A DNA stretch of 64,000 bases from Ulva prolifera (lineage: Eukaryota > Chlorophyta > Ulvophyceae > Ulvales > Ulvaceae), in the NCBI GenBank assembly GCA_023078555.1, contig CM041197.1, forward strand, positions 1,019,501 to 1,083,500, read 5' to 3'. The notes under the pieces are model-generated. The model saw only the letters and a list, made by a program, of their open reading frames with translations. It was not told the origin of the DNA and did no database searches. Shown piece after piece: positions 1-11,518 of this stretch (its first letter is position 1; each line of letters begins with the position of its first letter). The position numbers and the translations under genes were made by a program.

Positions 1-174
1 GACACATGGACTAGCCATCTACACATCTCCACACTACACCCCGTGTTTGAGTTGATGTAGCAATTGGTACCAGTCGAGATCCTTGGCGCAGGCAGCTGCG
101 TTCTGGCTGCAAGATCCATGCACTGCTGTAAGAGCCCCCCGATGGTCCCTCCTCCGTCCCAGGCAAGCTGTGGC

Positions 175-1583
175 CTACCGTCTCAGTGGCCCTTCCTCCG
201 CACATGGCTCAGCTTCGAACGAGGGCTGCTCTATTGTACCGTCGTAAAATGAGGGCAGCTTTGCCCCCCTGGGCTGGCACTTTGACTTTTGGCTGTTGAC
301 TCTTGTACAATCATACCCGCGGTTGCAGCAGGGCAAAATGCCCTCAATGTCGGGATTGCCTTCGTCCCGACAATCTTGCCTCTCGCCGGCGCAGCGCCCC
401 GTTGAAACACAAGGCTCAGCAACAGTCTCAACAATGCAGTCCCCAGTGTCCTCATCAATGATCACATTCGCAGCAAGGACAACCCGCGCTGCTGCCACTA
501 CTGATGCCTCTTCAACTGTGCGCTGGAAGTCGTTCAGGAAGACGGTTTCATTGCCATCTGCACACACACTCTCTGTGAGCTTTCGATCCGGCACCAGGGC
601 AGTGGAAATTTGGCATAAGGTGTATGTGTGCAGCATCAGCCCGTGGGTGCTTATGGCAGGGCCCCTGTGACTGCTATGAGCGCAGCCCGGGATTCTGGAC
701 AAACAGGCGCATATCCTCAATCACTGCTGCCCACTTCGCAAAACACATCCAGAGTGTCCAGGTAGGACCAGCAAGACAAGGCAGACCGGGTACAGGCGAG
801 GGAAGGTTTGGGTTTCACTGGAATCAAGTGCAGTAGCCTGCCAGCCTAGAAAGGAGTCCAAAATCAACCCAAATTCTGAGTAAACCAGGCAGTGTTAGAA
901 TACTGGCACCTCTGTGAGCATTGATGTAGTTTGCAATCGTACTTGCACAAGCCTCTTGAAATGCTGTTGAGGAAGCTTCCACGATCGCTTCCTCGACTTC
1001 CGTCTCGAGATCAAAGCTAATTTCTTCGTTGCATGTGCATGTCCCAGCGGCGATGAGCCCAGAAGCAAGAGCCCTTGCCTGCATGCCTGCGTACATACTC
1101 GCAGGGGCCGTCCTGTGGATACCTGGTGTGTATGTCATAGCACATACCTATGAAGTTGCATACAAGGTCTCATTTCTATTTAATGTACCACATGTACAGG
1201 GCATCGACGATGCTTTCGCAGCTCCACCCACTTGAGCAGGCACATCACATCAACTAATACTGTTGTGAATCGAGTTTCTGTAGTAGGCAGAATTGCAGTG
1301 CGTGCCGGGACTTCGACACGGCTGGCTCATTGTAGTGATAACGGAGTAATAAATGCACATGCAATCATTCATTACGACTCTGCTGACTCTGGCGAAGTGG
1401 CAGTCAGGGGACTTCATATGACTTCATATGCATGGACCCCTGGCGGGCTCAACAGCTTCGCAGAACTTGCTGGGTACAAGGAATTCTCCCAGACACATGC
1501 TAAGACCTATAACAGTGCGAATTCAGCCGCCTTTCCAGACATATGTAGCCACAATATAAAAAGAATGTCTGTGGATTTTCTGA

Positions 1584-1617
<34 letters not shown>

Positions 1618-4457
1618 CGTGGCGCGCGCACTGCCGCGGATTGTGGATTCACCCAAGGCACAGCCTGATGCCTGACCGCCAGCGCCGGTGCTGGTCTCGC
1701 AGAACACATCGACCTGCGTAACAGCGTCCACCAGGGCGGTGGCTATCGCCTCTTCAAACTCGTCCACTGACTGCATTGGGTCAGCGGTCGGGTCTTCACA
1801 CAGCTGAATCCGAAGCTCAGCCCCTGCAGATGATATACCTGTTTCAGCACATTGTTTCGGTAATGGAAGGCCGCCCGGGAAGGGGGGGGTCAATGACATA
1901 TTACAATGGAGCAGATTAGCGCATGGCAGCACCGACATTGCATACTAGGAGCGGTGTCACGCACTGCAAACACCAAGCCTGGATTTGGGATGTACGCAGT
2001 TACCTGGGATCAAGGTGACCACAATATCATCAGTAAGGGCACTCTTTCGCAGTAGCTCCCATGCACCGATTCCCATTGATGCATGGCTCGGGTGCGTATG
2101 AACCGCCTGAAGCCAGTCTCCTCCAGGTCATGAAAGGGCTTAGGCAGTGTAAATGTAGCAGATGCTGTGAGAAGGCACACCCACTTCGACGACTGCGTCG
2201 TCATCAATTCGCCGCGCTAGAGCGCCCCCAGCACCCACCTCGCAGGAGGCGGTAGTCGGCTCGTCGTCGGGATCATCCTGCATCAATACAAACATGTGCT
2301 GCTACACCAGGAGGCATGTGTACATCCTGATACGTACAGAGGGGGGATACTGCTGCCGCACTGCAGCTCAGCTCAGCTGCAACGCAGGCCTGATATACAC
2401 ACTGTGACATAGCATGCCTTGCTGGCGTTGTCCTTGTGACACTGGAATATACCATGCAGCTGCTACTGTGGTGTCAGATGCATACTGAGACGCCAGTACA
2501 GAGACGCCAGTACAGAGACGTCGCAGCGTCATGAGGCAAGCTGCAGTTGCCATGGTGATCGTGCATGCACTGTATCATAGATGATGGCTGGACTGCAGCA
2601 TGTCCAGAGCTAGTCGCTATAATGATCACATCACAAAGAGTGGCATTCTTTGTTCAGTGGACTGTACAGAGAGTGCGGAATCACCACAGTGCTGCAAGTT
2701 TATTACCGTGGAGGGTACCCCCAGCTGCCAGTGGGGTGGGGGTCTTACCGGGTCACTGATGATGATGTCCGTTGCGGCGACTGCATCACAGCCGAGCTCG
2801 GGGTCATCTGAGTTGCGAATCTCAAGAACAACTTTCGCAACAGCTTCCAAGACCCGCTCCTCCACGGCCCGCTGCACCTCTCTTCTGATCTCCTCCACAG
2901 GTGCTCCCTCCCTGCTAGCAAGGTCGAGCTGCACACAACAACACACCCGATTGCGTCGGCGTCATCTGGATGTTTGTCGTGAAAAGCGTGTCTGCTGCTG
3001 CAGAATCGCACACAGACTCTCCCAGTCAATGCTGTTCTACGCAACGAGATACACCGCCACTGCAGCTGTGTGCAGCAGTATTGCATGCCGGTCACACTTA
3101 TGACCACACTGCGAAAAAAGCATGCATGACATACACAACATTCGGATGGGATTCGGGTTTGGTGTTTGTCTTCTCCTGTTCACACTTTTGTAAATTTGCA
3201 CATACACGACAGAGAAGCTGCAACTTGTGGTCAGTACTGAGTGCACTCAACACGAACCTCAAAGACTGAGTCCAGAGCTGCTTCAACGAAAATTTCGCGC
3301 GTGCCATTTACAAACGACTCGATCCTCGTCTGGCAGTTTGGGCATTCGACCTTGCCGTTCACGATTCCCGCCACTGCAGTGGCCGCCGCTCTGGCACGGC
3401 TTCGCGCCTGAGACCTGATGTTCGCCGTGGCTGACGCTTCACCCGTGAGGCTGCAGCCGTAGTCAATCTCTGCAATAACCATGGCCACGGCCCGGGCGAC
3501 TGCTGTGAGCTCGGTCTCAATCTCGATGCTGGCGTCTCCAAACGCAGCAGGGTCATCTTCACACAGGAACTCTCCAACCTCGACAACTGCATGGCAGATA
3601 CCCAGTCAGACCTGGAAAGCAGGAGCACACTTTGCAATGTCACGGCTCAGTAAATTCAGATTTACTAGGCATTACTTCACTGTGATCAACAAGCCTTCGG
3701 TCGAGATAGGTCAATCGGGTTCTGCTTGCATCATGCTGATGCAGAAATTATTTTCAATTTTCCATGGTGCTGACTCTAAAAAAGGGAAAAAAAATCCTCT
3801 CACACGCTAGCTATAGCCCACTTAGAGGCTTGCTGCCTTGATAGGCAAATGAGAACAGATGCAGTGTAAAGATTGAGTCATCAGTTGGCGACCACCGGTC
3901 TGAGATGGGAGCAGGGGCAACAGATGAGTCTGGAGGGAAATCACTGTTTTCAGAGAAGCCATCTGTGCGAGTTGCATCTGCTCTCAGACCCGCCACAAAT
4001 CTGCACTGAGCCTTGTTTTGGGCACAAGCACCTGCACGGCCACAAAGCCAAATTGAATTCAACAATTCAGGCCATCGACCATGTGCCGTTGACTCCATCT
4101 ATTGCATGGCAATGGCGTCATGGTGTTGTGGCTAGATCTAGATGCAAATGCGCAGCCGGTCGTGGGAATGCCGTTAACGTGATCACGTGATCACGGTCCG
4201 CTCTTGCACAAATGCGGTACATGCATGGACCACAGCGCTGCCTGCCAGGAGTGCAGCCAACCTCTTATGTGTCATGGTAGACTCAGATGCGGATAATTTA
4301 TGCAGCATGAGTGCCCCTATACTACAAGGACAGCTGAAGCTAGGGCGACCAAGCTGATCACCAGCGATGCGACAGTGCCGGTGTCGGGGTCGGCACCCTG
4401 AAGTGCATGCGCTGCCAGAACAGGAACGCAGATCCACTTGCAGATCCGGTTGAACAT
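175..4457 (-). CDS. P-A: secreted Ala-rich protein with CBM1-like C-terminal cysteine motif, unit A (8 exons)
   Basis: Exons in transcription order: 4457-4397, 4031-3945, 3586-3258, 2928-2749, 2277-2181, 1823-1618, 1078-943, 557-175; 492 residues, stop at 175. I do not recognise the family. Exon 1 starts at an ATG and encodes a signal peptide (Asn-Arg n-region, Val-Leu-Ala core) that runs into exon 2 and ends in an ACA|QN cleavage site. The middle is Ala-rich (exons 3, 4, 6, 7), with paired cysteines and sequons kept in all three paralogues: VNGT in exon 3 and GNET at the start of exon 8. Exon 8 ends with Cys-Cys, then C-x5-C-x9-C with Asn at loop position 4 and Ser at position 8, the CBM1 spacing, but without the aromatic binding residues. 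Intron phases match P-B and P-C at every border. Likely an extracellular or wall glycoprotein; function unknown. Confidence 0.8.
1585..1614 (+). repeat. Poly-G run (30 nt) beside a splice donor
   Basis: Thirty G on the plus strand, so poly-C in the P-A transcript. It begins four bases into the intron after exon 6 (exon end 1618). It is one of four such runs in the window, all G on the plus strand. Confidence 0.95.
3141..3199 (+). repeat. Non-LTR fragment, TTCACTCTTTTGTAA family (family D)
   Basis: A 59-bp insertion in P-A intron 3 carrying the family core (TGTTTGTCTTCTCC, then TTCACACTTTTGTAA). It is flanked by imperfect target duplications ACATACACAACA (3129-3140) and ACATACACGACA (3200-3211), as expected for target-primed reverse transcription with severe 5' truncation. 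Confidence 0.65.
3643..3666 (+). repeat. SINE 3'-end fragment
   Basis: 24 bp matching the 3' end of the tRNA-derived SINE at 15462-15722 (CGGCTCAGTAAATTCAGATT). It lies in P-A intron 2. Confidence 0.5.
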
Positions 4458-6887
4458 CCTCTCCGCCTGTTGGGCGACGACCCTAGTGCCTGCATGCATG
4501 CGCTGCGGGAATTAAATCAGATCTGCCTGCTGAAAGGCAGCGTGTAGCGGGCCCGTAGCATCAGCAGATGGAAAATACATGTTCAGTGCGTATCGGCTGT
4601 GAGCGCCCAAGCGGCAGGCCGGCTCTACTAGGAAACGTGCGGATTCAATGAATCCCAGCTGCTGTTTGATTGAATGCCATCCACTGCCGATGCACACAGA
4701 TCCGCATGCCGGCCCCTCCGGCTGTTTCGTTTGTAACACAGATCCGCATGCACAACCACCTGTCGATGTGACCACCTGTCGATGTGGCACGCCTGAAGCG
4801 ACCATGCACTTGCCGCCAGGCCATAGCACCTGATGGCGGGGGGTCTGGGGCCCACCCCAGACCCCGGCCCACCGCAGTGACCTGCAGCTGACGCACCGCC
4901 CCGTCCCACGTGAAGCCTGTCCCAGGCCAACACAAGGCCAAATGCATGCGGGGCCACGACACCCCCCGGGCCTTGCATCTTTGGTCACTTGGCAGGCGCA
5001 CAGCGGCCGCGATTTGCGAAGTGCACCCCGTTGTATGGATGCAGATTGGATCTGTCATGGAATAATTCCGGCTGGAAGGTCCGGCTCAGCGACGGTCTGG
5101 GCTGCGCAGTGGTACACGTGTGCATGCATGGCGCCGTGTCGCCCGCCACGCCGCCGTAAAGGCGTCTTTGCAACCAGTGTGCACGCATGCCAATGCACGC
5201 GCTACCGACGCACGTGTAAACAGGCTTTGAACCACCTGCCAGTAGGTCGACCATGAGTGCCTGTCTTCACAATCCTTGAATACCATGAGTGCCTGTGTTC
5301 ACAGCGACCGCGGGTGGGAGGTCGGTGTCGACGTCACGGAGAGATGCACATGGCTGGCTGGTCACGTGTCATACATGGTCATGATCATGTGACTGGTCAG
5401 TTTTTTTTGTCAGGTATAACGTGCGATCGCACAGGGCGGCCGTCAGTGGGAGGCTGCCGGTGGCGGCGGCATCTGCAGGCCCTCAGCAAGTGCAGCCGCA
5501 ACATGTAATCCGCAGTGCACTCAGAGTCTGCACTGGTCGCAATGCAGCTGCAAGCCTGCAGCTGCATCATGACAATGAGCGTTTCTTCATGCCTGCAATA
5601 ATATGATACGCACAGGTGATGGCCCCGGAGACACATTGCTTGCAGCCGAATGCGCTTGACAATGGCGTACCTTTTCGCTGCGGCGAAAAATGCCGCTGCA
5701 GTTGACTGCAGTGAGCAACTTGAGTCTTTTTTAGCGTGGACTAGAGCACCATTGCCTGCATCTGTGTCTATGGAAACCTGCTGATAAATGCCTGAGAATC
5801 TGGCTGAGTATATGCGAGGTGTGTCTGCTGTGGCATGCTGGAAAAGCAGCCACGGCTGCTCATGCAAGTTGGCATACGTGCAGGAAAGTGTGAGCAGCTC
5901 CTCGCAGCGTGGGAAAGCGCGTTAGCCGACATGGTGCTGATCGAGCGGCAGACGTGCATGGTAGCTACCGGTAGGCGAAGGGCGCTTTGCCCGCGAAATG
6001 CATGCTAGGCTAACAGCTTGTCGCGGCGGCTTGTGCGTCGCTTCGTGGCGACCCGAGCTTCGCGGTGTGCCGCAGCTGCGTTGGTGTCAGCACATGCATG
6101 TTACATGGCTGCATCGGAAGAGCCATGAACGCTGCGTTTGGTTGAGCCCATCAACTCTTCTGCAACTGACAAATGTTTAGGGTAATGTGTGCTCGCTGAA
6201 AGTCCAATCAACTCAACTTTCACAGTGACTCTAGGGGGTAGACTTTCACAGTAGCGACAGGGGGTAAATCGTAGCTGGCCGAGCAACATGTCCTTTCTGC
6301 AAGCTCCTTCAAAATCCGATCCACTAAAAGCTGCTACATCTGCCACGTGTATGACATCACGAGCAGCAGATAAGTTCATTGCGAGAGGTAATTATCTTAG
6401 GCATAAGCAGCATCACCCTTCGACTGGCGCTCGAGACTCGCGCTCAATCGCCTCTTTTGGCCATGCTTGAGGCGCCGTCTAAACAGGCATACCACGTACT
6501 CCGTGTACGGTGACCAGAAACACGTGCAGAATCCACGATGGTCCTCCGCACATATCGTTCAGGGTCGTGGAGCTTAGCGCTTCGTTTCGACCACTGGGCC
6601 GTGCGTGGGTGGCGCAGCTGTGGCAGGCTTCCCAAGTGCAGCAGTCCCGAGCATTCTATTCCACTACCGATCTGTCCGGCAGCCAGCCGCCCGCAGCCTA
6701 CAACGCAAGGCATGGTCAGCGACGTGGGCGTCCTCGCAGGATCTGGCCCATGGACATGTGTCAGGCAGGTACCTATGGAAGCAGAATGGTGCACATGGAC
6801 GCGTGAGCATGGCCCTGCCATCCGGCCTTTTGCAGTGTACTATAGAAGATGGTACATTATTATTATTGACATTATTGTACGAGGCGG
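4458..6887. other. Intergenic, 5' side of P-A
   Basis: Presumed promoter side of P-A. I see no convincing exon or known motif. It holds a direct repeat of ACCACCTGTCGATGTG near 4755-4790 and many GCATGC words. A short hydrophobic reading frame (ATG at 4275) lies inside P-A intron 1 and has no counterpart in units B or C. Confidence 0.6.
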
Positions 6888-7433
6888 TGTGGTGAAACCA
6901 GGAGTTTCAGGAGAATCATAAGCATGGCTCAATAGGAGACTGCTGTGTGAGAGAGCTAGAAGCTAGCATATCAAGAGGTGGTTGTACGCATGGTTGCTGT
7001 ACACGTGCTCGACGCGATCCCTGAGATAAAGGGACTCAGAAAGCGGGAGCGTTTGTTGTTTTGCACATAGGTAGACATTATGTGTCTGTGTGCTTGTTTG
7101 CATATAAGCCTTGTGTTGACTCCAGTAGGACATCTTGTCTATTGGAGTTAAACACAGGTATGGTGTCCTCTAGCTGACATGCATGGATATGTGGTTGGTT
7201 TGTGCTTGTGGACACATAGTCTGCTGAGTTGGTATAACTCAACATGTTGAATGCAGGCTGCATGAATCTGTGAGCACTCTAGAGGGAGACACTCACAGCA
7301 GCTGTGTTCTTTCACAGGTATACTTCTACTTAGTGTATACCTCTGTAATCTTGTCTATTGGAGTTAAACACAGGCTGCATGAATCTGTGAGCACTCTAGA
7401 GGGAGACACTCACAGCAGCTGTGTTCTTTCACA
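6888..7433 (+). repeat. 5' LTR of the copia element
   Basis: 546 bp, TG...CA ends. It contains an internal duplication: a block starting CAGGCTGCATGAATCTGTGA recurs after 117 bp (7254 and 7371). The solo LTR at 24262-24810 shares the duplication, so it is old in the family. Confidence 0.95.
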
Positions 7434-7463
7434 GGTTATGGGCCCATCACGCTTCCACTGCGC
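7434..7463 (+). other. Primer-binding site for a half initiator tRNA-Met
   Basis: The 30 bases right after the 5' LTR are complementary, at 28 of 30 positions as I recall the plant-type initiator tRNA-Met, to its segment from the D arm through the anticodon loop (key word GGGCCCATAACC on the tRNA). This is internal tRNA sequence, not the 3' CCA end, as in Drosophila copia, which is primed by the 5' half of the same tRNA. Confidence 0.8.
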
Positions 7464-7556
7464 AATGGAAGATCAACGAAGCAGCACTCTCATGCCGTCC
7501 GCAAGCTGAAGCGGGGTGGGGACTACCGGCTGTGGGCTGCACAGTTCCGGGCATCC

Positions 7557-10500
7557 TTGACTACTATGGGAGTGGAGGGCTGGCTCACAGAGGAGCCAGA
7601 CATGGCTGCACAACAGGAAGTGATGGCGGACGCGAAGGTCCGGAGCAGGATGCTGCTCTGCGTCGAAGACAGAGGTCTGGCGCGCATCATTGACCGTGCA
7701 GCCACCACCATGGCGGCGTGGCAGCAAGTGCGTGCTGAATACGAGGCGGAGCAGGAGCTTCGGCAACCGCTCTTGGTGAGCGAGCTGAATGACATTCGGC
7801 AAGGCTCATCGGAGGCATACACGCGGTATGCAGAGAGGGTGCTTGAGGTTCTTGAGAAGCTTCAAGACACCGACTTCGCGGCAGCGGATCAGCTGGCCGC
7901 GAATGCGCTCGTGCGTGGACTAAAGGAGGCTCCAGAGAGGGGGTCCCTGGTCATGATGCTTACACAGCATGTGAGCGCAGGCTTCAACCAGGTCATGAAG
8001 GAGCTGAAGGCTGCCGTCAGACTGGTGGAGAGTTCTCAGCATAGTGCTGGGAACAGAGATGGCAAGGCGATGAACGCCGAGGGCCAGAAGAAGCGGAAAG
8101 AGACGCGGAAATGTTTCAACTGCGGGAAGGTAGGCCACATCCAGAGGGACTGTCGGCAACCGAAGGTGAAGCCCGAGGATCGCCCGCGGCCGGCAGCAGC
8201 AATGGTTGCACAAGCTGCACATCCATCCGAGGGGATGGCAATGGCCGCCGGGGCAAGCACTGATGCTCTACTCTACGACAGCGGATCTTCTCACCACATT
8301 GTACACAATCGCAATGTGATTTGTGACATGAGACCTAGCAGCACCAAGCGAGTGGTTCTGGGAGGTGGTGAGTGCCACGATGTCATGGGAGAAGGAGAAG
8401 TGTGGCTGGATGGAGGCCCAGCGGGCCTGGTGCTGTTGCGTTCGGTGCTATGGGTACCGAGCATGACAGTGAACCTTCTATCAGGGTTCCTGGCAACTGA
8501 AGCAGCTCATGAGTGCACCCAGAAGGGTGACAGATGTGAGATCATGGACGCTACAGGAGGCATCATCCTCACAGGACAGAAGCGTGGGCGTTTGTATGAA
8601 CTGAACTGCGAGATGATGCCCGCGGAAGCAGAAGTGGGTGAGGCTCATGCGGTAGCGTCAACAGGGACATGGCACCGACGGCTGGTTCATCCTGGGCGTG
8701 AGGGTATGCGGAAGGTTGCTGTAATGGCAGGGCTGGTGGGTATCTCAGCTGATGCGCACGATCCTACATGCGAGGTCTGCATGGAGGCAAAGCAGACTCG
8801 GGAGCCATTTCAGCGTTCAGCATCGCAGGCTGCGGAGGTGCTGGATCTATTGCACACGGATGTGATGGGGCCCTTCCAGGTTCCTAGCTGGGGAGGCGCA
8901 GTGTATGCCGTAACACTGATGGACGATGCGTCACGGAGGGCAGAGGTGTCATGTATCAAACGGAAGTCAGATGTCTTTGAATGGATCCGTGATACCATTC
9001 TGGAGTGGCAGCGACAAACTGGAAAGAAGGTGAAGGCGGTCCGCAGCGACAACGGAACGGAATACAAAGGCCGGCTGAAGGATTTCTTCAGACAGCAGGG
9101 TATTGTCCACCAGACCAGTGCGGACTACACTCCGGAGCAGAATGGACGAGCTGAACGGCTCAATCGAAGCCTGATGGAGAAGGTCCGAGCCATGCTCTGT
9201 GAGTTCGACCTTGCACCTGAATTCTGGGCTGCAGCTCTGGACACAGCATGTTTTGTGCGCAACTGTATGCCCAACACCCATGACAATGAATCTCCGCACC
9301 AACTGTTCTACGGTACACAGCCAGACGTGCATCGGCTGCGCGTGTTTGGGTGCACTGCGTATGTGCATGTTCCGAGTGCTAAGCGCAAGAAGCTGGACGC
9401 GCGTGCTGAACCCGGATTTTTTGCTGGATACGAACGTGACAGCAAGGCCTACAGGGTCTATGTGTGGCGTGAGGGTTGTTTCCGGTGTGTGAAATCACGA
9501 AACGTGCGGTTCGATGAGGACACAACTTTGAGGCTGCCAGGTGGCCATGGGCTGCGAGTCGACACAGATGAACGCGAGTGTCTACGCATGCCGGATGCAG
9601 AGCCGGTGGGCTCAGAGACCGGTGAAGACCTGATGGCTCCTAATCTTGGAGAGCCAGACATGTATGCGGACATGCCACCACTGGAAGCTGCCAGTGACGC
9701 CGAGGACTCGGACGGTGAAGACTCCGACGACGATGCTGGTGATGACGGCAATGAAGATGCTGGCGACGATGGCGGTGGTGATGCTGGTGATGACGGCAAC
9801 GCCGATGGTGGTGAAGACCCCGACAATGACGTTGATGCGGGCGCGCCACCCGTAGAAGAGATACCAGCACACAGGTACCCCAGACGGGAGCGGCGTGCAC
9901 CTGATGCATTTCAACCCCATGCGTATGCGTACGCTGCGGACGGGCTGACAGATGAGCCGAAGACGACTACGGAGGCGCTTGGCCGACCTGATGCGGAGCT
10001 CTGGCGTGCATCCATGGAGGCAGAGTGGGCATCCATCATTGAGAAGGGGGTTCTGGACCTCGTGACTGAAGTACCAATGGGAAAGAGGGTTCTGCCGATG
10101 AAACCAGTCTACAAAATCAAGCGCGATGCGTTTGGAGCAGTTGACAAGTACAAGACCCGGCTGGTGGTGCTGGGGTGCTTGCAGCGCAAGGGCATGGACT
10201 TCGAAGAAGTTTTTGCTCCCACTGCTCAGCAAGCGACATTTCGAGTCATGCTCGCACACGCTGCGGAGCATGATTTTGAGCTGCATCAGTTTGATGTGGC
10301 AACAGCTTTCCTGAATGGGGAGCTTGACCCGACCGACGAGGTGTACGTTCGGATGCCGGAGGCATTCGGCGGCCGCACATACAGACTGCGGAAAGCTCTG
10401 TATGGGCTGAAGCAGGCTGCGCGTGCCTGGCACGCCAAGCTGCTAAGCGAGCTCACCCGTCTCGGATTCACTGCATCGGAGTCGGACCCATGCATGTTCT

Positions 10501-11504
10501 ACAAAGGTGAAGGGCAACAGCGAGTCTACATTCTGATCTACGTGGACGACGGTATAATCATCGGCAGGAAGCAGATGGTTCAGGCAGCCTTGGCGGCAAT
10601 CGCCGGCGCCTTTGAGATCAAGGACATCGGGAAGGTCACCTACTTCCTGGGTCTGCAGCTTCGGAGGGACCGTGAGCTAGGGCAGATCTGGTTGGGTCAG
10701 CCGAAGTATGCCCGTGATGTGCTGGAGCGTTTCGGCATGTCTGACAGCAAAGCGGTCACCACACCGCTGGAGGCAAACACACATCTGGGGCGACATGAAG
10801 GCACTCCTCTCGGTGATGAGACTCCATACGCTGAGCTTGTTGGGTCCTTGCTGTATTTGACTGTGAACACTCGGCCTGATCTTGCATATGCATGTGGTGT
10901 ACTGAGTCGTTTTGTGGCAACTGCAACTGATGTGCATTGGAAAGCTGCCAAGCGTGTGCTGCGGTACATTGCTGGTACGCTTGATAGGGGCATTGTGTAT
11001 CAGCGTGGTATGCCCGCTGTAGAGGCATACACAGATGCTGATTACGCTGGTGAGCCTGACTCTAGAAAGAGCACCTCAGGTGCAGTTGTACTCATGCATG
11101 GTGGTCCTGTGGTCTGGAAATCCAAGTTGCAGACTGTGGTAGCTTGCTCAACATGTGAGGCTGAGTATATGGCAGCAGCTGCAGCGGTGAAGGAGGTGTT
11201 GTGGGTTCGCAAGCTCATGGCTGAGCTGAGTGGGCAGATGCAGCGTATTCGAATGTATGGGGACAACCAGTCCGCCCTTGTTTTGATGAAGCAGCATACT
11301 CCAGGAGCAGCTGGTAGGACAAAGCACATAGACATTGCGTTTCATTTTGTCCGCCACCGTGTGATGCAAGGAGACATTGAAGCAGTGTTTGTCAAGACAG
11401 AGGAGATGAAGGCTGACATCCTCACCAAGGCGCTTCCAGGCCCGAAGCAGGAGGCTGGAGCAAAGGCGCTGGGAATGCAGATCTCTCAGATTGAATCAGT
11501 CTGA
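7557..11504 (+). CDS. Copia Gag-Pol polyprotein
   Basis: About 1315 residues read as one frame. In order: Gag with a CX2CX4HX4C zinc knuckle (about residues 186-199); aspartic protease (DSGSSHHIV); integrase with an H-H-C-C zinc site and a DDE core (LHTDVMGPF, VRSDNGTEY, EQNGRAERLNR); reverse transcriptase (QFDVATAFLNG, YVDDGIIIG); and RNase H (YTDADYAG, CEAEYMA, RTKHIDI). Integrase before reverse transcriptase defines Ty1/copia. The listed start is a TTG; conserved Gag-like sequence (DYRLWAAQFRASL) continues upstream in frame, so translation probably begins nearer the primer site. Confidence 0.93.
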   Translation: MTTMGVEGWLTEEPDMAAQQEVMADAKVRSRMLLCVEDRGLARIIDRAATTMAAWQQVRAEYEAEQELRQPLLVSELNDIRQGSSEAYTRYAERVLEVLEKLQDTDFAAADQLAANALVRGLKEAPERGSLVMMLTQHVSAGFNQVMKELKAAVRLVESSQHSAGNRDGKAMNAEGQKKRKETRKCFNCGKVGHIQRDCRQPKVKPEDRPRPAAAMVAQAAHPSEGMAMAAGASTDALLYDSGSSHHIVHNRNVICDMRPSSTKRVVLGGGECHDVMGEGEVWLDGGPAGLVLLRSVLWVPSMTVNLLSGFLATEAAHECTQKGDRCEIMDATGGIILTGQKRGRLYELNCEMMPAEAEVGEAHAVASTGTWHRRLVHPGREGMRKVAVMAGLVGISADAHDPTCEVCMEAKQTREPFQRSASQAAEVLDLLHTDVMGPFQVPSWGGAVYAVTLMDDASRRAEVSCIKRKSDVFEWIRDTILEWQRQTGKKVKAVRSDNGTEYKGRLKDFFRQQGIVHQTSADYTPEQNGRAERLNRSLMEKVRAMLCEFDLAPEFWAAALDTACFVRNCMPNTHDNESPHQLFYGTQPDVHRLRVFGCTAYVHVPSAKRKKLDARAEPGFFAGYERDSKAYRVYVWREGCFRCVKSRNVRFDEDTTLRLPGGHGLRVDTDERECLRMPDAEPVGSETGEDLMAPNLGEPDMYADMPPLEAASDAEDSDGEDSDDDAGDDGNEDAGDDGGGDAGDDGNADGGEDPDNDVDAGAPPVEEIPAHRYPRRERRAPDAFQPHAYAYAADGLTDEPKTTTEALGRPDAELWRASMEAEWASIIEKGVLDLVTEVPMGKRVLPMKPVYKIKRDAFGAVDKYKTRLVVLGCLQRKGMDFEEVFAPTAQQATFRVMLAHAAEHDFELHQFDVATAFLNGELDPTDEVYVRMPEAFGGRTYRLRKALYGLKQAARAWHAKLLSELTRLGFTASESDPCMFYKGEGQQRVYILIYVDDGIIIGRKQMVQAALAAIAGAFEIKDIGKVTYFLGLQLRRDRELGQIWLGQPKYARDVLERFGMSDSKAVTTPLEANTHLGRHEGTPLGDETPYAELVGSLLYLTVNTRPDLAYACGVLSRFVATATDVHWKAAKRVLRYIAGTLDRGIVYQRGMPAVEAYTDADYAGEPDSRKSTSGAVVLMHGGPVVWKSKLQTVVACSTCEAEYMAAAAAVKEVLWVRKLMAELSGQMQRIRMYGDNQSALVLMKQHTPGAAGRTKHIDIAFHFVRHRVMQGDIEAVFVKTEEMKADILTKALPGPKQEAGAKALGMQISQIESV

Positions 11505-11518
11505 TGATTCAGGGGGGC

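Noticed and set aside
3822-3944. Longer exon 2 for P-A, open to a GTGGGC donor at 3822
   Set aside because: Paralogue similarity stops exactly at 3945, where all three P genes have a GT donor; the extension is not conserved.
4183-4437. Signal-peptide-like frame with ATG at 4275
   Set aside because: It lies inside P-A intron 1 and has no counterpart in P-B or P-C.
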